A DNA stretch of 23,296 nt from Chara braunii (lineage: Eukaryota; Streptophyta; Charophyceae; Charales; Characeae), in contig BFEA01000264.1 of NCBI GenBank assembly GCA_003427395.1, positions 235,904 to 259,199 of the forward strand. Reading direction: 5' to 3'. Each line of letters starts with the position of its first letter. Position 1 is the stretch's first letter. The position numbers and the translations under genes were made by a program. This document shows positions 8,896-18,264 of the stretch, piece by piece. The notes beneath the pieces were generated by a model. The model was not told the origin of the DNA, searched no databases, and worked only from the letters and a program-made list of their open reading frames with translations.

Positions 8896-10116
8896 AACGG
8901 TCGCCTACCGTTGTCCCTGGTGGAACGACATCCAGGTATGGGATTGTGAGAATTAGGCCAAACGAAAGGGTTTTGTTAAGCTTTTATGGTTAATCGATTG
9001 GGGCTGTTAGATAGAAAGCGAGTGAGGGTTGATTGGGTGAGTGGGTTCTGGTTCGGTGCAGTGAGGATGGCACGGGAGGAATAAGTTTTGACTATGCACC
9101 TACTTACCCTGATTAGCATGATGGCAGTTGGAATTGAGTACCGTCTTTGACCCTGATAGTTGACTGGCTTGGACAATGCGTGCCTAATTGATAGGGTTGA
9201 AGTGAACTGAGATAGTGTCGGTGTGGCTGGGCGTGTTGGTAAAAGGGGTTAGCCTCATAAGGTACCCATTATGTATAAGAGAAGTTACCCGAGTGGTCAA
9301 GAGTGCAATAGGGTACTTTGGCTTTAGGGCGAGGCATAAGATGAGAAAAGGAAGTCTATTGCGTTAGAAGTCATTAAGGGACTTCGAGAGGAGTTAGGCT
9401 AGGGATGCCAAAAACTTGTATTAGTAAGGATTGGGATCCTTGAGTCTGGGTCCTAAGAAGTTGCTTGGGTTGTATAGCCAGGGAAGTCCGAGGTCTGTCT
9501 AGTTGGGTATGTTTGGACTAGGCGTATAAGGCATTAAAGAGATGCAGTGAGAACCGTGTTAAGGCCTCAACAGAAAGGGTTACGGGAGGTAGTGAATTTG
9601 CATGACGCTTGTCCCTATAAAGGAGGGTATCTGATCGTAGAGGCAGGCGGAATAACAGTGAGGAAGCTAACACCTAGACTATTTTGCTTACCTTGATGGG
9701 TCAATGGGTTATAACTGATGTTAGACCTTCGCTTGAACATTTCCTAGGTTTGGACTGGACTGTCCACTTGGATCTATGAGTTGGAACTAAGGACTTGAGG
9801 CTGGCTGTCTGATGGCATTTCTATTTGAGTTATATATTGGATTCATCTATGGGTGTCAGACCTTGTAAGCCTAGTACGCCTAATTATGTGAAGTTATATG
9901 TTTAAGTAGATACCCCTTTCAGGAGTATTTTGTGTGGGATATTTTATTGGGATTATATTCGGGATCCTATCAATTTGTAGGAATTTATATGAATGTCTCC
10001 AGTCCAACATTGGGCTCATGGTTGGCCATTAAGTCTGTACATTTGGATCGCTCTTCCCAGAGGAGCAGGGATTGTCAGTTTAATAACGGAAGGCGCATGC
10101 TGGACGTTTGTCTTTG
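8896..10116 (+). other. Long leader of element B, no gene seen
   Basis: About 1.2 kb of G- and T-rich sequence between the primer-binding site and the first ORF. Frames are short and no product is recognised. It would be the 5' untranslated leader of the element and could carry packaging signals, but no specific structure was identified. Confidence 0.5.
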
Positions 10117-10827
10117 ATGGGCAGAACCCATACAAAGCACAAGCAACTCAGGATGCCTTATGCACGGGAAGACCCGCGTATGCTCAGGCCAATTGAGAAA
10201 GAGGGAGGGCTCGAGGTGTCTTTGCCCAGGCGGGTCAGAGCAGGAGAATACCTCTCTTTATGGTGGGGCATGATGATAGGCACGGACACCTTTGTTTGGA
10301 TCGAGTCTGGGTTTGATGATGAGCGGGAATGCGCAATTATAAGGGTGACCCTGTACGCCTCTGCCGCCTTTTGGATCGAGCATGGGATAGAGTTGGCACT
10401 TAGGCACGGAAGCCTGCTTGCTAAGCCTCTGAGGGTAGCCGAGGCAGCTGCAGCAAAGTGGGCGAGGGAAGTGTCCCGTGACGGGGAAGAGCAAGTAGTA
10501 AACCATGTAGAGGTTAAGGGTGCTGAAGAGTTTGCGCTTCCATCTGCTCCGCTGTGAGTCACCCTGCCTGAGTTCCTCATAGAGAAGAGCCGTGGTGGGC
10601 AGGCAAGGGAAGAGGCGGCAGCTGAAGCGACTTTGAGGGCGCGAGGGTGGGAATATGGGTGCTATACATACGAATTGATATATGGATTGTATTTAGACCT
10701 GAAGTTTTCGCCCCCTAGTCAGTGGCTTAGGAGCATGGCCGACATAGTTGACGTATATGCTAGTACTCATGATCCAGATGAAGGGGGTGAAGATTGGGAG
10801 GAGATTCAGGCAGCAGTGGGCCAATAG
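10117..10827 (+). pseudogene. Unrecognised ORF1 upstream of gag in element B
   Basis: About 236 codons in one frame from ATG 10117 (alternatively ATG 10153) to TAG 10825-10827, broken by a single TGA at 10555-10557. Stops lie just upstream in the same frame (10081). The composition is protein-like: a compact first half with W-W-G-M-M, F-V-W-I-E-S-G-F and A-F-W-I-E-H-G segments, Ala/Glu-rich helices in the middle, and an aromatic second half (W-E-Y-G-C-Y-T-Y) ending in an acidic tail. I recognise no domain, signal peptide or zinc finger. Its place, 240 bp before gag, suggests an accessory protein of the element. The TGA could come from CGA or TGG by a transition. Confidence 0.55.
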
Positions 10828-11069
10828 GGAATGCCCTCCTTGTTTACTAAATGCGATTCCTTTGATTTGGTTGTAGTCGTCTCTCTACCCATTACCGTAG
10901 TTATGAAGATAAGCGTCAGGGTAACTAGGGGTTGAGGCCGATTGCATGGAAGAAGGGGTAGATAGCGTGATTTTAAGTGTTAGCAGTTTGCCTTTGTCTA
11001 CCTGAGCTTACTTGAATCACTTTGTGATGATCTATTGCTCCCTATGCATATCAGGCTGCTGTCAGCATC

Positions 11070-11959
11070 ATGGCGGAAGAAAGTGGCTTCGCCAAGATCC
11101 TGCGCTGGAGAAACTCGTGCCAAATGAACGTGTTGTTGCGCGAGGCAGTGCAGGAGTCGATGCCTCCAGACCTTCGTGCTCGGTTGTTCCAGGGAAGAAA
11201 CTTGTCCAGCTTTCTGCGTGATTTCCGGAAATTTTGCCTTATGAAGAAGTGGGACGAGAGAGCGATGTGGTGCATGCTTCCTCTGTTCATCTGTGAAAGA
11301 TTAAGTGAGGAGGTGTGTACCCTCAAGCACAAGGCGAAAACGTGGGACGAGTTGGAGAGTTCCTTAAGACTAAGATTCCCAGAAGATGGGATAGAAGGCC
11401 AACGTGGGGAACGCTCTGTGCCACCAGTTGCGGGCGCACCATCGCAGGTGGAGTTAAGCGGGCTGCAGAGACAAGTGGGAGTATTAAAAGAGAGGTCGGC
11501 ATGATTGGAAGAGGCCAGAAAAGGCAAGCGGAAGGTGTCGGAAAATTCCATGAGTAAGCCGGCTGGCCAGGGTGAAAGAGGGACTGAGAAGGATGACCAA
11601 GGGTCACCCCCCTCGATAGGAACCCCGAAGAGGCACGCGGTGTTCAGGCGCGGGACAAAGGCAAGAGGGGGGATGAGATAAAGGAGGAGCACAGACCCCT
11701 CAAATCGACAAAGGCGCAACGGAAGGCAAGGAACCTCGCTCAGGGCGGTCAGGGTACCAGAGAAGGGCAGAGTTCGCGACAAGTAGCAATTACCCCGCAA
11801 GAGTTGGAAGGCGAGGTCAGACCAAAGGGGCCTTCTTCGATGGGTCGTGGAGATGGTGGACGCGGCAATAGAGGACATGGGAATGACAGGCAAGGCGCCG
11901 AGGGTCGCGATGGGGGTCAGCGAAGCCATAAGGGGGGCTCAAAGAAGAAAGGGGCGTGA
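11070..11959 (+). pseudogene. gag: gag-like gene of element B with an Arg/Gly-rich tail
   Basis: ATG 11070 opens a frame with a capsid-like region (FLRDFRKFCL, then MLPLFICERLSEEV and TWDELESSLRLRF). That pattern resembles retrotransposon gag helices. A TGA at 11502-11504 interrupts it, but the frame continues to about 11620. A frame change then leads into a second open stretch ending at TGA 11957-11959. This tail is basic and Gly/Arg-rich (GRGDGGRGNRGHG) and has no CCHC knuckle, so RNA binding may rely on RGG-type sequence. The frameshift position is approximate. The minus-strand ORF over this gene is a shadow. Confidence 0.7.
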
Positions 11960-13105
11960 TGGTGCTGAATGAGATAATTACTAGGCTGAGCTTGGCAACC
12001 AAGAGTAGGAGAGGGTAGACGAAGTGACTAGCAGTCGTAAGGGGTAGATGAGACGACTAGAGTAGAGAACGTATAGTAGGAGATAATGGGGATTTACCCT
12101 AACCCCTGAGTTGGAAAGTTTCCGTTAATCGCCTGCTTTAGATCCTGGGATGCGTGCTGGTAAGGTCTAGATGTACATGTATTGACCTGGAAATTAGAGC
12201 CGCAGGCTAACCGTTGAGTGAACCTAACCCCGTACTAATTGGTAAAAGCTAGTTGCATGTTATGTGAGTCAGGACAGACATATACCTTGAAGTGTGTACG
12301 TGTATAGGTTAGATCCGGGGAGGAGGTTCGTAAAAATGGTCCGGTAAATTGACTTAGGCTGTAGGTAGCTCGGCCATATAGGTGGAACCAGGGGGCAATA
12401 AGTGAGAGGGGATTGGTTCGCCTATACGTTAGTAGGATCGAGGTTTCCTGTATGTAGAGACTGAGTTATATATGTGTATATTTAGGTGTAGTCATGAATA
12501 GCTTGTCCACCTGTACATAAGTAGGCTGTAGTATTAGACGAATCATTTGTTCCTTCTTTTGGTATGATTTAGGTGATTGTGTCCAGATGTGTGATATGTT
12601 GGCGTGTACAGTTGGGATAGATTTGTGTGATTTGAGTCTTTGTGTATGTTTGGGTATATTCTGAGGTATTCGTGTGTTAGGGGCGTGGATCACTCGGTAG
12701 AATGGGGCGGGAGTGCTTGGTACCCTTAAACGCTTTTGAGAGAGACATTTTTTTTCTCTGGGGTATATACTTGAGCTAAAACTTTATGAGGCTTGGTTTT
12801 TATGACGATCACTATCACTCTCACTTGGGTGGTTTTATCTTAATGAATGTTGGCTTTGTGTGAAAGATGTGTGACTGTGCCACATGTAAAGCTGCCTACT
12901 CCTCGGTATACTCGTGCGACCTGCTCACAGGGAGCTGATGGGGCAAAGTATAAGGGGAGGAAGTGCAGTCCGTTTGTGAAAAGTTGTGAGGAATTTTTGG
13001 AGATTTATGAGTTTTTGAGACTCGGATGCTTCACCATGCCGGTTGTTGATTGCGAAAGATTTGACGAAGACCCATAAGATGGTCTCTCAGTGATGGTTTG
13101 TTCTA
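11960..13105. other. Gene-poor stretch; one weak ORF
   Basis: No recognisable gene in about 1.1 kb. A 76-codon frame at 12847-13077 has several Cys residues and the phrase SCEEFLEIYEFLRL, but I know no family for it and would not call it. The 3' LTR of element B might lie here, but no similarity to 8408-8874 is visible. Confidence 0.4.
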
Positions 13106-13239
13106 TGATGAGACCCCCTTGATTTTTTGAGAAGGGGATGTATGCTGTGATGAGACCCCCTCGGATTTTTGGAGGAGGGAATGTTTTGTTCTATGATGAG
13201 AACCCCCTTGGATTTTTTGAAAAGGGGATGGTTTATGGT
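13106..13239. repeat. Three tandem hairpin units, 42-46 bp
   Basis: Copies begin at 13106, 13148 and 13194, each starting TGATGAGA. Each carries a C-run, a T-rich loop and a matching G-run (ACCCCCTTG...TTTTTTGA-AAGGGG), so each can form a short stem-loop. The period is 42 and then 46 bp. There is no coding sense. Confidence 0.85.
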
Positions 13240-13245
13240 TGGGAG

Positions 13246-13265
13246 ACTCACCTTTAAAGGTGAGT
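13246..13265. repeat. Perfect 20-bp palindrome
   Basis: ACTCACCTTTAAAGGTGAGT equals its own reverse complement over all 20 bases. It lies 7 bp after the hairpin repeats. It could be a dimer-binding site or a foldback remnant. No function is shown. Confidence 0.9.
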
Positions 13266-14875
13266 AGACTGATTTGTGGCATGGTAAGCGGTCTGATGAG
13301 TGATAAAGTCCGACGAAAAGGGTCGCGTTTTGCTTGGAATGTTTGAGAAGGTCGCAATGAGTGTGGGGCGAGAGATGTCTCAGGATGGGTGGCTCCTGGC
13401 TCTAATCAAGTCAGGGGTCACGACCTTGTGGACCTAGCGGTGATTTTCTTTGTGAGCGTGCGAAGGATGTCATGCCTTTTGTGGAAGAGCTGGTCAATGC
13501 CTTCAGACCCCTACGTAATCACGTAGTGGGTCCGTGATTTGTTTTGCGACGCTCCGTCTAACCACTTGTGCTAGTTCTGAGGCATATTGAGGAATACCAA
13601 GCTAAACGGTAAAGGATAGTACATCTAGGGCGTGCCCCCAGGGGGTGGCTGCGAGCCAGTGCAACCTGGCTGCGGGACCGCGGAGTAAGAGTTTAAGAGG
13701 ACTTGCCCGCCCCAGGGAAATTACTCCGTGGGATAATGAAGGTTGAGGTTTTTAGGGAAATCCTGATTGAATGCTTATCAGGAGAAAATCTATCGTTGCG
13801 TAACCAACGAGGGTACTGCCGCTAAAATAACAATGCGGTGGGCCGTAGTCCTGGTCCGATCAGCCAAGCTATGGTGGGCCAAGATGGAGACCTAGCCTTT
13901 CTGTACTAGACTGCAGAAAGAGCTTAGTGAATATTAAGTATACAAATATACGTGTGTATATTTTGCGAGAGATTCTCTGAGAGGGAAAGCGAGAGTGCCT
14001 TCAAAGGTCTCGGTGAGGGCCCGCGTCCCCTAGTTTTGGCCAGGACTAGGGACACCCAACAAGAAGCCGAAGGTTGTCTAGGACCGGGACGAGGATGATT
14101 GGGAAGGTCTTTGGAACTTATGCTGTCAGCGTCCTAATGCCTGGGCGGTGAGGGCCCGGGTTAGAAACCTGCCAGCATATAGTTGTGGAGGCATGGTTTG
14201 ATGGAGGCCTCTACCCTGTGTTTGTCGGCTAATCGGATTGGTTCCTCTTTCGTCAGCATCTTGGGTAATCTGATAGCTTTTCGATTTTGCGAAGCGACGG
14301 GACGTCGCTTAATGTGGTCTGGTGAGCTGTCGGCGCGAATACCCTTACAAGGGTATCCGCCCTGGTTTTTGCAGATGGCAGGAAAATGAGTTTGGCTTAA
14401 AGTTAAGTATACCGCGCGAGGCGCGGCTGCGTCTGTGTGGTTACGATGGCCGGATGGTTGCCTAGAATAGAGAGTGTGTGGGCGCACGGGGTTTGAGGCG
14501 CACGTGATCCTCTTATTTGTTGATGACTAAAGAGTCGGGGTGAACGCCGACCGAAATTCCTCGTCTGATTAAACAGGAATTAAAAAGATTATGTCTCGCT
14601 GATGGATGTGCTTGTCGGTGGCCCGTGCGTACGTACGGAGGACGACATCGACAACAATGTGGCTTCTGAAGGGGTTTCGATAGCTTGGCGCGTCGTGCAG
14701 TGTCCGTTTATTCAGGCGTCCGCCAGAGCCAGACCCAGACTCGAGCCTAACACCATTGGTTACAGTATCGGACTCTCACCAAGGAGATCCAGAGATCGAG
14801 GACAAGCGGCGGTGACGAGGGGATAACAGGGTAGCACGGATGGACAGAGGGATTGGGGGCCTGGTTTTGTCGTTG
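13266..14875. other. No gene recognised; small inverted repeats
   Basis: About 1.6 kb without a convincing gene. GGTGAGGGCCCG occurs twice (near 14010 and 14146). GTCCCCTAG near 14025 pairs imperfectly with CTAGGGAC near 14046. A 14-base match to the core of the I-SceI recognition sequence lies at 14820-14833. No rRNA or tRNA was identified. Confidence 0.4.
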
Positions 14876-15092
14876 GCGGCGTCGGAACGGTACTAGCGAC
14901 TCCCTTTTCCTCGGCCATCGTCCTCTGATGGTTGAGAGTTCTGAAAATATTCCTATTTTTATTTTTGCTCCGACGTTTCTCAATCCCAATGAGGCACCGG
15001 ACTTAAAAGCCATCACGGCAGTCGAGGACCTAGAGCACGTGCCCCCTACATTTGGCTCGTGGGTTCCGGTGTGTTCGGGATGCGGGCGGAAT
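14876..15092 (+). repeat. Dispersed 216-bp repeat, copy 2 (open reading frame)
   Basis: This is the plus-strand sister of 2009-2224, about 95% identical. The frame is fully open here and runs on to about 15167. It reads with F-A-P-T-F-L-N-P and V-P-V-C-S-G-C phrases. The C-x2-C could bind metal but is too little to name a domain. Outside the repeat the flanks of the two copies are unrelated. Confidence 0.85.
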
Positions 15093-15367
15093 ATGTCAGT
15101 TTTAACGAATTGTCAATTCTTTTGCTTTTTCTCTGTGCTTCAAGGTTACTTTTGGAAGGTGGTCTAAGTGGGGACGCTGGACCTGGTTTCCAGATGGCCT
15201 TTTTTATGATTTTTACCTCAGTCGGCTGGTATAAGAGAGTTCCTTTTAAGCTAAACTGGCTGAGGCTGCCAGGACAACTCCGGGTTGAATTGTGAAGTCC
15301 CCGACCTCGTCTCATTCGTTTTTAATTTGAAATACTACTTTCAAAAAAAAATAAAAAATAAAAAAAA
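15093..15367 (+). other. Repeat tail ending in a poly(A)-like run
   Basis: The sequence after copy 2 includes a GCTGGACCTGGTTTCCAG phrase (15176-15193) shared with 483-500, and a later CGGGTTGA block shared with the same region. An A-rich run at about 15344-15367 follows. The layout looks like the 3' end of a retroposed sequence. No gene was found. Confidence 0.45.
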
Positions 15368-15373
15368 TTGAGA

Positions 15374-15458
15374 GTCCCTCAAGGGTTCGGCCAAGGACGC
15401 TTGAAAACGCACAAGTTGTCACTTGGAAGAAGATTAGCATGGCCCCTGCACAAGGATA
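15374..15458 (+). pseudogene. U6 snRNA-like fragment
   Basis: U6 is the catalytic-core RNA of the spliceosome. Bases 15428-15457 match the near-universal U6 core (AGAAGATTAGCATGGCCCCT then GCACAAGGAT), with one difference from the common GCGCAAGGAT. A GTCCCT...TTCGG...GGAC string upstream (15374-15398) recalls the U6 5' stem-loop, but it lies about 15 nt further away than normal. The ACAGAGA box is altered, since CTTGGA precedes AGAAG. After AAGGAT the usual GACACGCA is missing and a different hairpin follows. No T-run terminator or TATA box is at the proper distance. It is best read as a pseudogene or a U6-containing chimera. Confidence 0.7.
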
Positions 15459-15591
15459 AGCCTCGCTCAGGCTCGCTGCACTACTCTTGAATCCTTAGAA
15501 ATCAAGAGTTCATAAGGCGCCATCCACAAATTGCACAATAACTTTTGTGAACGAGTTTTTGCCAATTTTGGAAGAAAATGCAAAAAAAAAA

Positions 15592-15731
15592 AGACATTTG
15601 CAAAATCCATTGCCCCGCGGCTTCCCAGACCGCCGACAAATGGGCACAGGAATAGTACATTTGCGAAATTGCAAAATCCCTTGCCCCGCGGCTTCCCAGA
15701 CCGCTGACAAATGGACACAAAAATAATACAT
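15592..15731. repeat. 71-bp tandem duplication
   Basis: A unit with CAAAATCCATTGCCCCGCGG and CTTCCCAGACCG at 15601 recurs at 15672 with a few changes. The GC-rich core sits in AT-rich flanks. Minus-strand frames across it are an effect of the repeat. Confidence 0.85.
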
Positions 15732-15799
15732 TTGTGAATTTGGTAGATCGGTGTGACCGGCCTTTTCCCCTTTTTCTTGGAATTTTGGGAATAAACACT

Positions 15800-16756
15800 A
15801 AATTCATGAAAACCTAACAAAACCACAAAACCTAACATTTTTTATAGAATGAAAAAGTAAAAGTCAAACTTTTTTTTATGATACATAAAAGAGAGCGTTT
15901 TTAACTGTTTCTCGAGAAAGGAGGCAAAAAAATTGGCAAAAATCTAGTGATTCTCAAAATGTGCAAGAAAATCCTTTCCAATAAAAAAACATGTTATAAC
16001 CCTATAAGTCCTTTTCAATAGATTGAAAAAAAAACATAGATCAAACAAAACATTCTCTAAGGACTGCAATGCGAACTCGAAAGACGTTAAAAAAAACAGT
16101 TTCAAGTGAATACTCATTTATAGAACTATAAGTCATTTTCAGCAGTTTAGTAAAAACCAAGTTCTGCGAGAACTAGTTTATAGAACTATAAATTAATATA
16201 ATCCATTGTTAAGTTTACTGTAAAATCCTTGTCAAAAAATATATGTTATGTAAAAGAAGAATTCAAACAACTTTTGCCTCGGGGACATCTTCAAATTCTT
16301 AGCCAACTGCGATTCGAAATTAAAAAACGGAAAAATATTTTAATAAAAAATACTAAAAACAATATATTCGTCCATGTATGAGGGAACATATCCAAGAGAA
16401 TGTATTCGTGAATAGGAGAATATATGTGAGCGTTTGGAAAACCCCCGAGTAGGTTCATCGTACTTCATACCTTATAGAACTATAAATTTGATTTTTTTCA
16501 ATAAACAAAAAATTGGGATATTTCGATTCTTGAACAAACGGTGTTTTGCAAGGTAGTGATTTTTTTATAAAAAAACTTGCTTCTCTCCTCACCACTTCCA
16601 GTGGTTTTGAAAAAGTACTCTTCTATTTATTTTTTGCGGTTAATTTATTTCACATAGAATGTTGTTAATGTACGAGGCCTGAAGAATGTACTATCAGAAT
16701 CTTTGAAAAAATTCGTGCAAACCTAACAATTTCTTTTATTAGGTTTTCATGAATTT
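15800..16756. mobile_element. AT-rich segment bounded by 18-bp inverted repeats
   Basis: AAATTCATGAAAACCTAA at 15800-15817 is exactly reverse-complemented at 16739-16756, and weaker matches extend inwards (a CCTAAC block on both sides). The enclosed ~920 bp is very AT-rich and has no ORF of note. This suits a non-autonomous DNA element or foldback. Target-site duplications could not be set with confidence. Confidence 0.55.
16119..16484. repeat. Repeated TATAGAACTATA motif
   Basis: The 12-base near-palindrome occurs at 16119-16130, 16179-16190 and 16473-16484, each followed by A(G/A)(T/A)-type sequence. A diverged form lies near 16005. They sit inside the inverted-repeat-bounded segment and may be its internal repeats. 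Confidence 0.7.
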
Positions 16757-17065
16757 TATGTTAATATAGGTCCCCGTGTGAGTATGCCCTAGCTCTTGAT
16801 GTCGCGTCCTGAATTTCCATTCAAGCGCTATGAGATTTACTCTCGAAAACGTTGAGAGCGAGTCATTGCTGCACGAACTCTGGAAAAGTGCTCTTGGTTT
16901 GGCGCTTTTAGAGATGTCAGAAACAACCCATAGGACGAGCTCTTGAAGTTTTCTAAGTTCCCGCCTGTAGGGCCGTTTTCTTCAAACGAGGCTTACCTGT
17001 CCCTTAGTGCGGTTTGCAAATTCCAGAGTTGGGCTCCAGTCTCGGTTGACAAATCGTCGCTACCC
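16757..17065. other. No gene recognised
   Basis: About 300 bp of moderately GC-balanced sequence between the AT-rich element and the probable LTR. I see no ORF, repeat or RNA gene. Confidence 0.4.
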
Positions 17066-17151
17066 TGTTGTGTAGTGTCCGTCTGACATGATGCGCCTGC
17101 ACACGAGGGTCGTTTTCCAGGCCCTGCGTCCTTCAGGCTGAAAGCCTAAAA

Positions 17152-17470
17152 TTCAGGCTAAAAGCCTGAAAACTAGGGCCTACAGGCCCCGTGACTTTTC
17201 AGCCTAAAAGCCTGAAAACAAGGGCCTACAGGCCCCGTGTCACTTTCAGCCTGAAAGCCTGAAAACCAGGGCCTACAGGCCCCGTGTCTGTTTCAGCCTG
17301 ACAACCTGAAAACCAGGGCCTACAGGCCCCGTGTCTGTTTCAGCCTGACAGCCTAAAAACCAAGGCCTAAAGACCCCGTGTCTATTTAAGCCTGACAGCC
17401 AGAAAACCAGGGCCTACAGGCCCCATGTCGTTTCCGCCTGACAACCTGAAAACAAGGGCCTATAGGCCCT
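17152..17470. repeat. Tandem array of seven 46-47-bp hairpin units in the LTR
   Basis: The GGGCCTACAGGCCC core starts at 17176, 17222, 17269, 17316, 17363, 17410 and 17456, giving steps of 46, 47, 47, 47, 47 and 46. The core is itself an inverted repeat (GGGCCT-AC-AGGCCC). Between cores lies an AGCCTGA...AGCCTGAAAA block, and the first unit holds TTCAGGCT-AAA-AGCCTGAA (17152-17170), a perfect hairpin. Later copies carry more changes. The array lies just upstream of the promoter elements, so it may act as a U3 enhancer. Confidence 0.92.
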
Positions 17471-17474
17471 TACG

Positions 17475-17564
17475 CTTTTGCCAGAAGTTACCTGGAAACT
17501 TCCCGGAAGCTTCCTCAGGCTTTAGCCAAAAGCTACCTCGAAACTTCCCGGAAGCTTCCTCACG
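17475..17564. repeat. 45-bp duplication with GAAnnTTC pairs
   Basis: 17475-17519 and 17520-17564 are tandem copies sharing AACTTCCCGGAAGCTTCCT. Each contains GAAACTTC and GAAGCTTC (17495-17502, 17506-17513, 17540-17547, 17551-17558). GAAnnTTC is the core of heat-shock elements, though the two pairs in each copy are separated by 3 bases and not the canonical 2. Confidence 0.85.
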
Positions 17565-17581
17565 GTCTAGCACGTTTTGGC

Positions 17582-17623
17582 ATTGGCCAGAGCAGCCTCC
17601 TGGACGGGCCAACACTATATAAG
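17582..17623 (+). promoter_or_regulatory. Pol II promoter core: ATTGG and TATATAAG
   Basis: TATATAAG at 17616-17623 is a strong TATA box. ATTGG (an inverted CCAAT) lies 34 bp upstream at 17582-17586. With the GAAnnTTC block and the tandem array just upstream, this has the look of an LTR U3 promoter. Transcription would start near 17650, which places R/U5 downstream. Confidence 0.65.
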
Positions 17624-18264
17624 GCTGGCCCGCCCTGCAGGCTGCAGGTAGGCAGGAAGCAGTAGTCTTCAGGCTTCGGCAGCAGCACTCTGGAGGGAGC
17701 GCTGTAGTAGTGGAGTAGCGTTAGCCTTAGTCTTCAGCGCTGGGCGCAGTAGGTGGCTGTAGGGCGCCATAGCTAGATAGTACTAGAGAGAGAGAGAGGT
17801 TGGGCGGAGGCCGAAGGTAATTAACTGCAGCGTCGTTGCTCCATCTTCGTCTTCGAGGTACCTGCAGCACAGCGCAAACTTCACAGGTTAGTACCTGGCT
17901 CGTAACAGAGAGAGAGAGAGAGTACTTCTTTTTCCTCTTCTCAGTCCACCATCTCCCTCTCACCCTCTCATCATTTGACTTCACTGCATCAACAGACTAC
18001 GAGAGAAGAAAGAGAGAGTTTGGTGACCTTGGATCCAGACTCGACTTTTGGGCTTCAGACATGGCAACGAGGGATTATTTAGGACTTGTGACAAAGACTT
18101 GGTGTTGGCGACATTCCCATTTCTCCCTCTCCTCTTCGTCTGATCCCCTCCTCTTCGTCTGTGTATGTCTGGACCTGGCGCTTCCTTCCTGTGTACAGCG
18201 CTAGGCTCCTTCACACCGTGTTATGAGCATGATGTATGTTTGGCATACGTTGAAACCTAGGTTG

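Larger units (their letters stand above)
8408..11959 (+). mobile_element. LTR retrotransposon B, probably non-autonomous (ORF1 + gag, no pol)
   Basis: The element is defined by the tRNA-Asp primer site, a long leader, an unrecognised ORF upstream of gag, and a gag gene. No protease, RT, RNase H or integrase motif was found between 8877 and 14800. An extra ORF upstream of gag recalls the ORF1 of plant Ogre/Tat-type elements, but I see no sequence evidence for homology. A purine-rich AAAGAAGAAAGGGG at 11941-11954 could be a polypurine tract. A matching 3' LTR is not visible, so the right end is uncertain. Confidence 0.6.

Noticed and set aside
11051-11929. Minus-strand ORF of 292 codons
   Set aside because: It lies antisense to the gag-like gene of element B, whose plus-strand translation shows capsid-like helices and an RGG tail. 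The minus product has no recognisable features. I treat it as a shadow.
15374-15458. Functional U6 snRNA gene
   Set aside because: The ACAGAGA box is altered, the 3' domain is missing, no T-run terminator follows, and an A-rich run replaces the expected promoter.
15467-15838. Overlapping minus-strand ORFs with repeated peptide segments
   Set aside because: The repeated peptide simply reflects the 71-bp DNA duplication. There is no start context or domain.
17152-17470. CRISPR array
   Set aside because: The units are whole tandem repeats of 46-47 bp without unique spacers, in a eukaryotic LTR. No cas genes are present.
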